A stretch of DNA of 64,000 nt from Notospermus geniculatus (Eukaryota; Nemertea; Pilidiophora; Heteronemertea; Lineidae). The notes under the pieces were generated by a model. That model was not told the DNA's origin, made no database searches, and saw only the letters and a list, made by a program, of their open reading frames with translations. Positions 34,136-45,220 of this stretch are shown one piece after another. The position numbers and the translations under genes are program-made. The stretch is from contig NMRB01002140.1 of assembly GCA_002633025.1 (NCBI GenBank), positions 41,335 to 105,334 on the forward strand. Reading direction: 5' to 3'. Numbering within the stretch: position 1 is the stretch's first letter; every line of letters starts with the position of its first letter.

Positions 34136-34370
34136 ACACGAGCGATTTTTTGAGCGATTTTCTAGGCGACCGGCCTTGCGACCACAGCAGCGACTGAACA
34201 TATTTTTAGTTTTTTTAGTTTTTGTTGACTCGTTTGCGACAAATGCTTCCTTGGAAGATCAGTGATGTCGCGGATGACATCACTGATCGACTTCAAAGGT
34301 AATTATCGCATGCGACGTAGTAGTCGCATCGGTAGTCGCCCCAATTTTAGTCGCTCGTGTGCGCCATGCT
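34136..34370. mobile_element. MITE between the two divergent genes
   Basis: TIR AGCATGGCGCACACGAGCGA, TTAA duplicated at both borders (34132-34135 and 34371-34374). It occupies the shared upstream region of the 463-aa and 875-aa genes and supplies a spurious upstream ATG at 34359. Confidence 0.9.
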
Positions 34371-34487
34371 TTAAGGGAACAGCTAGAAGGATCATGGAAC
34401 AGCGTTCCAATTATTAACGAGCGGTTACTTAGTAGGCCTATATGCTTTATGAAACATTTTAAATGTCTGCCTATTTTTTTTTTCAAG

Positions 34488-37400
34488 ATGACGGAAGAAG
34501 AACGTTTCGTATGCCATTGTGCCATTTGCGGAGGAAATGAGGTATCGCGGTCGACTTATTATCGGCACAGACCCCGAACGGTTGGGACCAACGAGGCGAC
34601 TTGCCCTGAGGAACGCGACGACGTCACGACATTTATACCACAAAAAGGAGACCCTCTCCTTTCGCCGCTGTTCGTGGGCAGCAAGATGTCCAAAATTGAT
34701 TTTGTTATGAGGATGCTGGCCCTGCAGTCTGGTGGCAGCGGCTTTAGCCAGGCTGTACTTGATCAGATTTTGGGGGTCTTTCGGGATGCCCTTGATGGTT
34801 TTAAACACAGCATTCCCAACGGTTATCAAAACTGTCGTGATATGATAAAACAGTATTTATGTCCAGAAGTTTCATACGATGCATGCCTAAACGACTGTGT
34901 CCTTTTTTCAAAAGGCTGCACTGAATGCCCCACCTGTGGAACATCTCGGGAAAGTGGCAAAAAGTTCTACTACCTGCCAATTATTCCAAGGCTAAAGAGG
35001 TTATATGCTGTGCCAGAGATGGCAAAAATTCTTCAAACTTCGGCTGAAAACCAATACGACATACGATCGTCGCGGGGTTACAAGGACCTGCTAAATGGTC
35101 TTTTTGGCGGTGACAGGCGATGTGTGGCTCTTGCATACTCTGAAGATGGAGTATGCCCATTTGATCATCTAAAGAACCCATACTCGGTCACTGTACAGGC
35201 GTTCAAGCTGTATAATTTACCGCCGGAGTTAAGGGAGAAGCTCGAGATGCTGCAGCTGATTGGTTTGATAGAAGGTAAATACATTGCATTAGCAGCAGCC
35301 CGTCGAGGCTTCACGAACACGAACAAACCTATCTTGAAATTAATTTAATGTAAAAGTACAGTTATTTCATCATTGAATGATTACATGACATATTTTGGGT
35401 TGTTTTGTTATGTCTTGCTGCAATGCATCTTGCTTATTTGACGTTCTGAATCGCCCTCTTGATTCACTCTCTGTGCCCTTTCAATCTGATTAAAATTGAC
35501 TTTAATTTTCTCCACCAGCTCCTGAGACAAAATGTCATTTTAAAGGCTTGCCTCAGTGCAAAACCCCTGACTCAAATTTACTCACACGAGTAGATCAAGA
35601 ACTCTGAGATTAGGATCACCGGCCAAAATATGTAATCATTCAATGGCATAACGTAATAAGTCACTGACAGAAATCAACAAAAATTGACAAGTGGGTCTAC
35701 CAATGTCTGTAACTATCATCCAGTTGTTTTCTCCGTCAAACACAAGAGAGCGTGCAGTCAATTCCCATCAACATAAAATACAAAATGTTTGAAGGGTAAT
35801 AATTTTGATCGGAAACAATGGAATGGATTGCATTCTGAGATCAGGACTATCTCATCAATTTGACTTGAAATTCAAGTCTCGGTCCAAGGTGACGATGTAT
35901 CTTATTACTTTGTGGGCTTTTTGTTTTGTAGGACCGCGTGCCCCGAAGTCAATGGATGCATACCTGAGTGTGCTGATAGATGAATTGCTTGTCCTTAGAG
36001 GTGGAGTAAAAGCGGTCGACGCTCACAACCACGAGGATTTTGACCTCAAGGCAGGTATATTGACATATATCCTGGACAACCCAGCGAAGACCAAGCTACT
36101 GCACACGAAAGGAGCCGGAGCTGTGGCAGCCTGCGACTCATGCAAAATTGAAGGTAACAAATCCCATTCAGACACAGACGGTTGTGCACAGATGTTTTAA
36201 TTTCTAAACAACGCGACCGATATATGTTTTCGTTGCTCCACGGTCGTTTTCGTTAAAAGGAGAGGATTATAACGAATGTAATAAAATAAATTGATGAAGG
36301 AACCAAAGTCGGAAGGTGCATTATTTATGATATTCCTTCCCACCAATGTACTGCCCAGCATTTGATGTGGAAATGCAGGCAGATTATGTTTTACTCAAGT
36401 ACCGGTAACATGAGGAAAAGTACAGTCTTGTTAAAAAGTAAAATGACAGCTAATATCTCAGCAAGTATCGAAGGTTTCAACCTCAACTTGTGTTATGTTA
36501 TGCCCTGTAATGTTGTTAGAAGGATAACATACGAAATTGAGGGTTTGTGACAAAATATCACGAAAATATCTTGAAAATATCAATCTGAAAAAAGCCTCAT
36601 TTTTCAAAATTCGGAATTTTCAATTTAAAATCAGCGTGATATCATTCCCCAGTCGATCCTATGAATTCCTGTGAAGAAACTTTTTAAAAATCGTTTCTCA
36701 TTTTCTAGATATATCAAAATATCATCAGTTTTTATGAATTTGATATTTTTCAAAATTCGGTAGTTTCCATACTTTTACCTCGTCAACAGTCACTCATCAT
36801 GATAACATAATAGTTCACGCTGATTATTCCATCATTTTTACACCAATAGATGGGGAATTTAACGAAAGTCTCAAAATGCCCCAAAAATATGGCATATTTT
36901 TCTGATGATATTTTGATATATCTCGAAAACGACAAGAGATTTTTCGAAACTTTTTTCACAGAATTTCTTAGATATCATCCGGGAATAATATCACGCTAAT
37001 TTTGAAATAAAAATTAATGATTCTAAAAATTGTGTTTTTTCTTGATATTTTGAAGTTCTAATATTTTCATGATAATTTGCCACAAATCCTAAATTTGGTA
37101 TGTCATCATTTAGGCAACATACAGCAAGCTCGAGTTTAAACCACCGGTTCATTATGTTTATAAGCACACCCACAATCCGAAATGGGAGTGAATAAAAACA
37201 TAACAAGTGTTATGCTGAATGGCTGGAATGAGGCCGAAAACAGAATTGGATCAGACAAGGGTCAGTTTCACCCTAGGCCTGCCAACTATTCATTCCAGCA
37301 CGGGGTTGTGATTAAACTGGCGATTCCAGCCATTCTTCATAGTACTCGTTATGTTTTGTTCACTCCCATTTCGGATTGTGGGCGTGCTTATGGACATTAG

Positions 37401-40400
37401 TGAACCGGTGGTTTAAACTCGAGCTTACTGTATTTTTGTGTATAAAAAAGGCAATCTTGACCACAAATGACCATTGGCATCTCGGCAGAATAGAAAACAT
37501 TACTGTCTTTTTATTTTTTAACAAGACTGTACGACTTTGTCTAATGGTGCCGGAGTTGTCTCGTGATGACATATAAGCAGCCATGGAGGCAAATGATCGA
37601 TGCAACTTGGGAATGTTATTATTCGTGAGTTTTATGTGGGATGTCCTTTTACACTTATCTCACTTATTTGGAAGACCTTTCTCTCCCACACGCAACCATC
37701 TCCCTTACAAATTCTTCACCGTGTAGTTTTCGACTGTTTCACAGGGGAATACGTAAGAGACCTTCACAAAAATGTCTACATTGAGAATCGCCGCTTCCTT
37801 CCCCCCCAGCACCCCCTGCGCCAGGAGCAGGAAGGCTTCCCCCGGCACGAAATCGAAAGTCGCCAGGCACCAGAGAGGCGGTCTAAGGAGGAACAGCTGT
37901 CGTTTGGACAGGCAGCCGAATCACTCTCTGTCAAAGCACACAAAATGCTACTGACCAAGGAAACCGGTAAACTTGGGGTGGAAGCTTTATACAGGCTACC
38001 AGAGTATGACCCTTCTCAGGCAATAATAGACATGATGCACACGACGCAGGTAAGGGTTGACATTGTTACTGCCCAAATTGCTGCTCAATATTCATTATTG
38101 TCATTATGTATAGAAATCCGGGTCTAACGGTTTAAACGAAAGTGTGTTGGAACTGAATTTTCTTCTTTGATTTGTATTCGTTTAATATTCGCGGGGTATG
38201 GGATTTTATTACCTTATCAGATTTAACAAAAAATATCAATTCTGGTGATTTTAGCGGGTAGCAGAACATATGCATGGTGTCATGAACGGACATAAGGACT
38301 CTTCCACTCTCATCAATGGCGAGGTTGCAATGGATCGTTTTGGTATGGCATTATTACACTTCCTCATTAATTGAAGCGCTTCATCCCGGCCGTCAATCTG
38401 TCTCAACAGGTTAAATGTAAGACATGTCAGAATGGCGGACCGTCCAGAATACCATCCAAGGATCCGGGCCAAGGATCACATGTATGGCCCGCCGTGACAG
38501 AGGTCTGAGCCGAGGACTGAGCAAGGGACTCAGTTGTACTCATCAGGAATTACAGTGGATCGTAAAGTGGCTTTGTACGTCAGTTATGTTTCATCTTTAT
38601 CTGTTTGTTTTCAGCTGGGCAAACTCGCCCACAGCCATTGTGGAAGCTTAGTGCACAAGGGATAAAAGTCGCTGATGAACGCAGTCTCGCAGTACAGGTC
38701 CCCGTAGGATTCGGGTGGAGCCCGAGATTACTTTTCTCGAAGATTTCCAAAATGAAGTCTTACGACTGGTGTCAGGTTAGTAGTGTTGAAACAATGCGAA
38801 TATTATGGATTGACAAGATTGATGAACAACTTATCCTTTTCATACACTAACAATATTTATTTCTGGTGTTGACTGCATGAGTGTTTTGTCACTACAGTTT
38901 TTTAAATGGCATGATCGTTGCAGTATTGAACACTACAAAATATTTTTGTTCCAAAATTATATTCATTCACGAATGAAAAATATTGATTCATGACAAAAAT
39001 ATTAATTGATGAAAAAAACATTTGTTCGTGAACAAATTATTGTTCATGAAAAAAATATTTGTTCATGGAAAAAATATTTATTCATGAAAAAAACATTTAT
39101 TCATAAAAAAGGTATTTGTTCATGAAAAAATTATTTATTCATGAAGAAAAAAATAGGTTCATGAAAACAATATTTATTCGTGAAAAAATATTTGTTCATG
39201 AAAAAATATTCATTCTTGAAGAAAAAAGTTTTTCATGAAAAAAATATCATGCCGTACCCGCCCTCGTCAAAAATTGAGAGGTGAATGATGCTAACATTTT
39301 CTTTGCGTGGCCTTACCGGGAGCCAATCAGGACCATCTTTTCAAAGTTACCGATAATATCCGAGTTCGAATAAATAAGGAAGTTTGACGGAATGAAATAA
39401 TTTTTCGTTCATGAATGAATGTTTTTTTCATCAATGGATATTTTTTCATGAATAATTTTTTTCGTGAATAAATACTTTTTTTCATGAACAAATATTTTTT
39501 TTTCATCAATGAATATTATTTTCCTGGAATCAATATTTTTGATTCATGAATGAATATTTAACATTCATAAATGAATATATTTTTGGAACAAAAATATTTT
39601 GCAGTATTGAATATTGCAACGAATATCATGCCATATGAATAGTAATGACCTACGTCGTGTTGTAGGCCTCAGAATTAGCGCCTACTTGGAAGAACTATAG
39701 CCTAGGTATGGAAATGTCAATGCCAGGGACTATTTTGCTGTAGGTGTTGGCAAATTAAATGCGTGTTTTTTGGCTCCGACGGAAGGTTTTTCTTTGCAGA
39801 TCTACACTTGTGGAGTGATGAAATACTGCATTAGAGATTTGTTGCCTGCTGCACAAAGGACCACCCTGTTCAGAGTTTGTGATGTGCTTACCAAGCTTAA
39901 TTCAAGGTAAGGATGACAGCTACTTTCTTAGTTTCTCCATTGATTTCACAAACATAGAAAACTATTAATTATGAGTCCGACGACACTGAGATCACAACTT
40001 CTTATTATGCATTCGATACCTGATGCACGATGATGTTGGCGACGTGTATTTGCTCTAGCTATGGTATCTTCAACTTCATATGCAATTTTAGCAGATTATT
40101 GCTGATATCGTGATGGAACAACCACGTTTTTAGGTATCCAAAGAAAAAAAATCAAAGGGCGTTAAGATCGCAGAGTGTGCGGAAGCTCGTATAGCTCCTT
40201 CTTGCTAAAGCAGACTTTTTTTCTCGAATGAATGTGTACTTTGGGAATAACAGGCCCTTTCTCGTGGATTTTTGTTACTAAAGCCTAGGTCACACTGTGG
40301 CGACTTAGGCGGGCGAATCACCGCGAACTGAAACGAAATGGTCGATGGACCATGAACATACCTCCCTCTGTCATTGCAACATTATGTCCAAAGGTGTGAG

Positions 40401-43400
40401 CACATGGTCCATGGTCCATTTCATTCTAATTCGCGCCAAAGTCGCCACAGTGTGACCTAGGCTTTAAGGTCAACGCTGTTAAAAATACATGCAAATTTTA
40501 ATCATGTGATTTAGCCCACATGTAGGCGATAAAAAACATGCCGTGCCATGATGTGCTTTTTTAAGCGAACCTCGTCTTGCAGAAACACTACAAGTCTTGA
40601 CGTCGACAGTCTGCGTTTGGATGTAGCGGAAACACTCTCCTTGGTTGAGAGGGATTATCCTGTTCAAGTGCAGGTAAGCCATTAAATGTGACAAACAAAA
40701 GTGTGGTGGTAATTGTAATGAGCAGATTTTATACAATAGGACCGTTTGGACACACCTTTTTCAACCTTAATATCAGGTCATTCATGTTTCAGGTTATTTC
40801 CATGCACAATCTCCACCACGTCCCGGACAATATTGAGACCTATGGGCCGACGCCCTCATATAGAATGTATTCCTTCGAAAGATTGAACAGCTTTCTCTGC
40901 AGAAGGATGATGAGAAATAGAAAAAATTCTGAAGCAACAGCCATTGAAAGCTACCGAGTAAGGCATTAATTTTGCACAGTTTTGCATTTTGTTATTTGCT
41001 ACATAAGAGCCGATATAATCATGGCCGTGCGCCAAAATCTGTGCGGGGCTTAGTTTTTGAGTTCGTGGTGACTTTCTGGGGGCAAGAGAACTCCACTTGA
41101 CTTGGGTAATTAGTGGATTTGCTGGCAGATACAGGATAACGAGGGTTAGACGGAGATAACAGCCCAGGATGTGACAGAAAGACAATCCGTCTAAAAGCGT
41201 CCAAAGTTGTCTGTGTGTCTCATACGCATATCCCAGGCAATGAAGACAATTCGTCTAAGATGGAGACAACTTATCTTTGTCTCCTACACACATCCCAGGA
41301 TGTGACAGAAAGACAATCCGTCTGAGACGGGGACAACTTGTCTGTCTCCTCCAGCCCAGGATGTGACAGAAAGACAATCAGTCTAAGACAGGGACAACTT
41401 GTCTGTCTCCTCCAGCCCAGGATGTGACAGAAAGACAATCAGTCTAAGACAGGGACAACTTGTCTTCGTCTCCTCTAGCCCAGGATGTGACAGAAAGACA
41501 ATCCGTCTTAGACGAAGACAACTTGTCTGTCTCCTCCAGCCCAGGATGTGCAATGAAGACAATTCGTCTAAGATGGAGACAACTTATCTTTGTCTCCTAC
41601 ACACATCCCAGGATGTGACAGAAAAAAAATCCGTCTAAGACGGGGACAACTTGTCTTCGTCTCCTCTAGCCCAGGATGTGACAGAAAGACAATCCGTCTA
41701 AGACGGGGACAACTTGTCTTCGTCTCCTCTAGCCCAGGATGTGCAATGAAGACAATTCGTCTTAAGCCTGCCGCACACTGGAGCTATCTGCTGAGCAAAA
41801 AGTCATTCGAGACTTTTTGCTCAGCAGATAGCTCGCGTGTGCGCGTAATTTCGGTGAGTTTTTTGCCTCGCGAGGCAGAAAGCCCGCGTGTGCGCGTATT
41901 TTTTGTTGAGCTATCTGCTGAGCAAACGGTCTCGAATAACTTTTTGCTCAGCAGATAGCTCCCGTGTGCGGCAGGCTTTAGACGTAGACAACTTATCTTT
42001 GTCTTTTACACTCATCCCAGGATGTGACAGGAAGACAATCCGTCTAAGACGAAGACAACTTGTCTGTCTCCTCCAGCCCAGGATGTGCAATGAAGACAAT
42101 TCGTCTTAGACGGAGATGACTTATCTTTGTCTCCTACACACATCCCAGGATGTGACAGAAAGACAATCCGTCTAAGACGGGGACAACTTGTCTTCGTCTC
42201 CTCTACCCCAGGATGTGACAGAAGGACAATCCGTCTAAGACGAAGTCAACTTGCCTGTCTCCTCCAGCCCAGGATGTGCAATGAAGACAATCCGTATAAG
42301 GCGTAGACAACTTATCTTTGTCGCCTACACACATCCCAGGATGTGACAGAAAGAAAATCCGTCTAAGACGGGGACAATTTGTCTTCGGGAGCAACTTTTG
42401 ACGCGGGAACTTCTTGAAAATTGCTTGAAAAGAGAGGTTAAGATGCGCCCCGAGAACGAGAACGTTCTAGGAGTAAAATCTTAACCTCTGAAATAAAAAG
42501 AAATGAAGTTGCCCCCAGAGGGTCACTACGAACTGACAAGATATAGCTGTTGGCCCACGTTTCAATTTACCAATGTAGCTTGTATGGATGCAAAATGGCT
42601 GGAAAAGTCTTCTGTGGACACAGTAAAGTGTATCTGCTGCTTGATTGGGATAGACCAAGCACAAAAATCAAAGAACACTGTGCACATACACAAGCAAACT
42701 TCACTCCTGTTTCATTCTCTTCTTTAATGTCTGGGGGTAAATGTCCTGGGGGTAAGTGTCCTAGGGGGGTAAGTGTCCGGGGGTAAAAGTCCTGGCGGGT
42801 AAGTGTCATNNNNNNNNNNNNNNNNNNNNNNNNNGGGGGGGGGGGTAAATGTCCAGGTGGTAAATATCCTGATACCGTGAAAGAGATTTGCGGCATTTGG
42901 AATTTAAAACGTTAGTTTCTGGAATGGTGTAATGAGACACCAGAAACACAGAAATGTCCCGAAGAGAGGAGAGAGAGACTGCATATGTATTATGCTCCAA
43001 CCTTCAATTTCCTTTTTGCAGATATTCGAGTTATGCTCCCTCTGGAGATTTGCCGGTTTTTCGTCTGTGGACGTGGGGCAGATAATTGGGAGTGACGAGG
43101 CAGAGCAAGCAGACACTGCTAACGAATGTGATGGCAACGAACACATGGGTGGAGGCTGCGTCACCGCACTTGGACCGCTTACCCCCACTGAGGAACAGCA
43201 GCTGCTCCAGTTCTACAGACAGGATATGCCTGGATTTGAAGAACGATATGTGGAGCTTCGTAAGAACCACAGGAGTAGTGGCCGGGCGTTACCTTTTCGG
43301 CAGTGGCGGCCGGAATCGTGCAGTAGGGAAGATGAGGCCATCATTTCCACCCCTAATATATCGGCGAGGAAGTTCAGGGGCTACAATTCGACATCAGGGT

Positions 43401-43723
43401 GCCAAAAGTTGACATTCCGAGGTTCGGATTCATCTCCCATGGACTCCAAAGTGTCCACTAGTGTAGCATTTCACTGCCGGGCGACTGGAAGTGTGAGATA
43501 CGGGCAAATGAAATTTGCTGTCCGTGATCTATTTTGTGGCTCAACTATCATTGTCGTGAAATTGCTACAGTATTCACATGTTACACAATGCCCCGAGAGT
43601 CGCCTACTGAAATGTGACCCCTCACAAAATGTTGAGCGGTTTATCTCTGCTGGTGACCTCATTCGGCCCCTTGTGTCGGCAGTTGAACGTCCCCATTTGT
43701 GGATTCTTGATCCTATTGATTAA
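34488..43723 (+). CDS. tnp2-type En/Spm (CACTA) transposase, 875 aa, nine exons
   Basis: Exons: 34488-35274, 35932-36153, 37745-38049, 38255-38342, 38615-38775, 39800-39906, 40583-40673, 40793-40957, 43022-43723. All borders are AG/GT, phases agree, and the total is 2628 nt with one stop. The order of family motifs is complete. There is an N-terminal CHCAICGG..VSRSTYYRHR zinc-type motif, then C..CPTCGTSRESGKKFYYLP. DGVCPFDHLKNPYSVTVQAF and YNLPPELR are followed by GPRAPKSMDAYLSVLIDEL, FDLKAGILTYILDNPAKTK, NRRFLPPQHPLR, IIDMMHT, LWKLSAQGIKVADE, SYDWCQ, and MYSFERLNSFLCRRMMRNRK. The gene acts as a DNA transposase or a domesticated relative. ATG 34488 is preferred because an in-frame ATG at 34359 lies inside a MITE end. 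It is divergent from the 463-aa gene. Whether it still transposes is unknown. Confidence 0.87.
36520..37100. mobile_element. AT-rich inverted-repeat element in transposase intron 2
   Basis: GACAAAATATCACGAAAATA near 36547 is matched inverted near 37070. Inner blocks such as ATATATCAAAATATCATCAG are also inverted. No coding frame is visible. Confidence 0.65.
37120..37432. mobile_element. 313-bp MITE in transposase intron 2
   Basis: Ends TACAGCAAGCTCGAGTTTAA and inverse; the inverted repeat is about 78 bp and includes CACAATCCGAAATGGGAGTG. Confidence 0.85.
38908..39632. mobile_element. Large AT-rich inverted-repeat element in transposase intron 5
   Basis: Ends GGCATGATCGTTGCAGTATT and inverse. 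Each arm is a tandem of about 18-bp TTCATGAAAAAAATATTT units, in opposite orientation on the two sides. The short spacer (39250-39390) is not repetitive. Confidence 0.8.
40282..40463. mobile_element. MITE in transposase intron 6
   Basis: TIR AGCCTAGGTCACACTGTGGC and its inverse; CTAA on the left and TTAA on the right. The interior has ATGGTCCATGG-type inverted words. Confidence 0.85.
41150..42390. repeat. 61-bp minisatellite in transposase intron 8
   Basis: Some twenty units of the type CCCAGGATGTGACAGAAAGA, CAATCCGTCTAAGACGGGGA, CAACTTGTCTGTCTCCTCC. Two alternating variants occur (GTGACAGAAAGACA and GTGCAATGAAGACA). It is interrupted by a MITE at 41765. Confidence 0.92.
41765..41977. mobile_element. 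MITE inserted in the intron-8 minisatellite
   Basis: TIR AGCCTGCCGCACACTGGAGC, then CTATCTGCTGAGCAAA repeated four times in alternating orientation. TTA flanks both ends, and the surrounding 61-bp units resume on each side. Confidence 0.88.
42391..42565. repeat. Flank shared by both minisatellite arrays
   Basis: GAGCAACTTTTGACGCGGGA through GTTGGCCCACG is repeated at about 61488-61660. It lies in intron 8 between the array and the N gap. Confidence 0.8.
42721..42870. other. GGGGGTAAATGTCC repeat with N gap
   Basis: Short tandem units (GGGGGTAAGTGTCC) surround 25 n bases (42810-42834). Open frames through the gap are not real. Confidence 0.85.
43022..43723 (+). CDS. Last exon of the tnp2-type transposase gene
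   Basis: A 702-nt terminal exon, acceptor CCTTTTTGCAG, phase 0, ending TAA at 43721. It starts IFELCSLWRFAGFSSVDVG and ends VERPHLWILDPID. This tail is present a second time, broken, at 62420-63128. Confidence 0.85.
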   Translation: MFELCSLWRFAGFSSVDVGQIIGSDEAEQADTANECDGNEHMGGGCVTALGPLTPTEEQQLLQFYRQDMPGFEERYVELRKNHRSSGRALPFRQWRPESCSREDEAIISTPNISARKFRGYNSTSGCQKLTFRGSDSSPMDSKVSTSVAFHCRATGSVRYGQMKFAVRDLFCGSTIIVVKLLQYSHVTQCPESRLLKCDPSQNVERFISAGDLIRPLVSAVERPHLWILDPID

Positions 43724-44165
43724 GACCCTGCTGGTTAGGAATTACAGAGTGACCCCCAAAAAATGAGACCCATGAACATGTTAATAAAAACTTTAATTTT
43801 CAGGCTACAGCAACCAAACTGCACACATGTTATCTCAACTTAATGCACGGCCTGCACACCAAGTTTCATTGGTCAGGGCTTATCACTTTCCGTTTAATGA
43901 CGTCTTTCCATAATGTGCTCAAGATGAGCCCCTCGGCGCTGGCGGCACACTTGGAACACGACGCGCGAAGTTCTCAATAACTCGAACGCACTCCTCCTTT
44001 GGAATCTCACGAATCTTCGCAGTTATGGCCTCCTTCAACTCGTGACCCCAGGACTGCCTACAGAGGCCTCTTCATTCCGTTAAGTGCACTGCGTGGGTTT
44101 CGATATCAACACATGGAATCATCGGGCCATTCTGGTTTGAGGATGAGAACGAGCGTGCAGTCACT

Positions 44166-44450
44166 GTGAACACAGAGTGTTCCCTAGGGGTCCTCCGCAA
44201 GTTTTTGGCTGTACTCGGCCGACGAAGGGGGTTTATAAGGGAGGATCAATGGTTTCAGCAGGATGGGGCAACTCCCCACACCTCAAATGACTCGCTGATT
44301 TGGCTGCGCAAACACTTTCAGGATCGCCTTATCAGTCGGAGGTGTGACCCTGAATGGGCTTCACACTCGCCAGACCTGAACCCCCCCGGATTTCTACCTA
44401 TGGGGCTACCTCAAAGACAATGTCTATAGGAACAAGCCTTTCGGCGACAT
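44166..44450 (+). pseudogene. Broken mariner/IS630-type transposase fragment
   Basis: The frame from about 44160 encodes WFQQDGATPHTSNDSLIWL and ASHSPDLNPP, the two conserved aspartate-containing blocks of this DDE family. At a run of seven C (44391-44397) the frame is lost. The expected continuation (FYLWGYLKDNVYRNKPFGDM) sits in the next frame. The N-terminal half, including the first catalytic Asp and the DNA-binding helices, is missing. Confidence 0.85.
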
Positions 44451-44570
44451 GGTTCACTAGAGGTTGATGAACGGCTGTGGGAAAGTCAGTGTGTGTTCAA
44501 TGAGTGTGGTGAATAGTCAGGAAAGATCGTCTGTCTCGCAGCACATCATCTGCACGGACTCATTCGCGTG

Positions 44571-44655
44571 ACGTCATCCTATGACGTCACAGTTATCGTG
44601 ACTGTGACGTCAGTTATGACGTCACTATGACGTCACAGTTCTCGTGACGTCATAT
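44571..44655. promoter_or_regulatory. Array of six TGACGTCA (CRE-type) words
   Basis: Six exact TGACGTCA palindromes occur in about 85 bp inside the mariner-type element. This is the consensus CREB/ATF site. Whether it acts as an enhancer is unknown. It may simply be a local tandem expansion. Confidence 0.5.
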
Positions 44656-44742
44656 TAAACTTTCGAATCCTTGGTAACGACAAAAAATGGCGTAGCTACC
44701 ATACCCTCGTACGTATGTGCTTCAAGGTAGTTTTTCTCCCAA

Positions 44743-45081
44743 ATGATGACAAATACTTGTTATTTCGGCGTGATCAACGAAAAGAAGCGTTGTTATCAAT
44801 TGTATATTGTTATATTTACATATCAAGGGAATGAAATATCTTCTTCAGAAATTAGAGCGGAAAAGGCCAAAAATAGCCTCTTCCAAGCTCTCAAATTGCT
44901 AATATCAAACAAAATAGGCCACAATATTTGCCAAATACCACGCAGACACAGGTTTATTATACAAAAATCATACCCTACAAATTTCAGCTCAAAAGGTTAT
45001 ACCACAGCTGAGAAATTCCGCGAACATAACCGTGACAGAAAATCAAGGATGAAAATAATGGTCACTCTAGTGAACCAATAA
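44743..45081 (+). CDS. 112-codon open frame of unknown origin inside the mariner-type element
   Basis: The frame is Lys/Ile-rich (for example KNSLFQALKLLISNKIGHN) and does not resemble the transposase. It could be captured DNA or chance in an AT-rich stretch. I give it little weight. Confidence 0.2.
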   Translation: MMTNTCYFGVINEKKRCYQLYIVIFTYQGNEISSSEIRAEKAKNSLFQALKLLISNKIGHNICQIPRRHRFIIQKSYPTNFSSKGYTTAEKFREHNRDRKSRMKIMVTLVNQ

Positions 45082-45097
45082 TCCCCAAAACATTCAC

Positions 45098-45220
45098 GAG
45101 TTGAAGGAGGCCATAACTGCGAAGATTCGTGAGATTCCAAAGGAGGAGTGCGTTCGAGTTATTGAGAACTTCGCGCGTCGTGTTCCAAGTGTGCCGCCAG
45201 CGCCGAGGGGCTCATCTTGA
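45098..45220 (+). pseudogene. C-terminal end of the mariner-type transposase, in the right inverted repeat
   Basis: A 41-codon open stretch encodes ELKEAITAKIREIPKEECVR and VIENFARRV, ending in TGA. It matches the I..IP.E...RV..NF..R tail known from this transposase group. An antisense duplicate lies in the left repeat (about 43919-44041). Confidence 0.75.

Noticed and set aside
34359-34487. N-terminal extension of the transposase from ATG 34359
   Set aside because: The ATG and next codons lie in a MITE end. The extension has no family similarity, while ATG 34488 directly precedes the conserved Cys motif.
34425-34829. 134-codon minus-strand frame
   Set aside because: Shadow of transposase exon 1 on the opposite strand.
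41399-42109. Frames with SSPGCDRKTIRLRR repeats
   Set aside because: Translation of the intron-8 minisatellite, not protein-coding.
41150-42390. CRISPR-like array
   Set aside because: Units are contiguous minisatellite repeats without unique spacers, in an intron of an animal gene.
42567-43000. Minus-strand frames next to the 25-n gap
   Set aside because: They arise from GGGGGTAAGTGTCC repeats and n bases.
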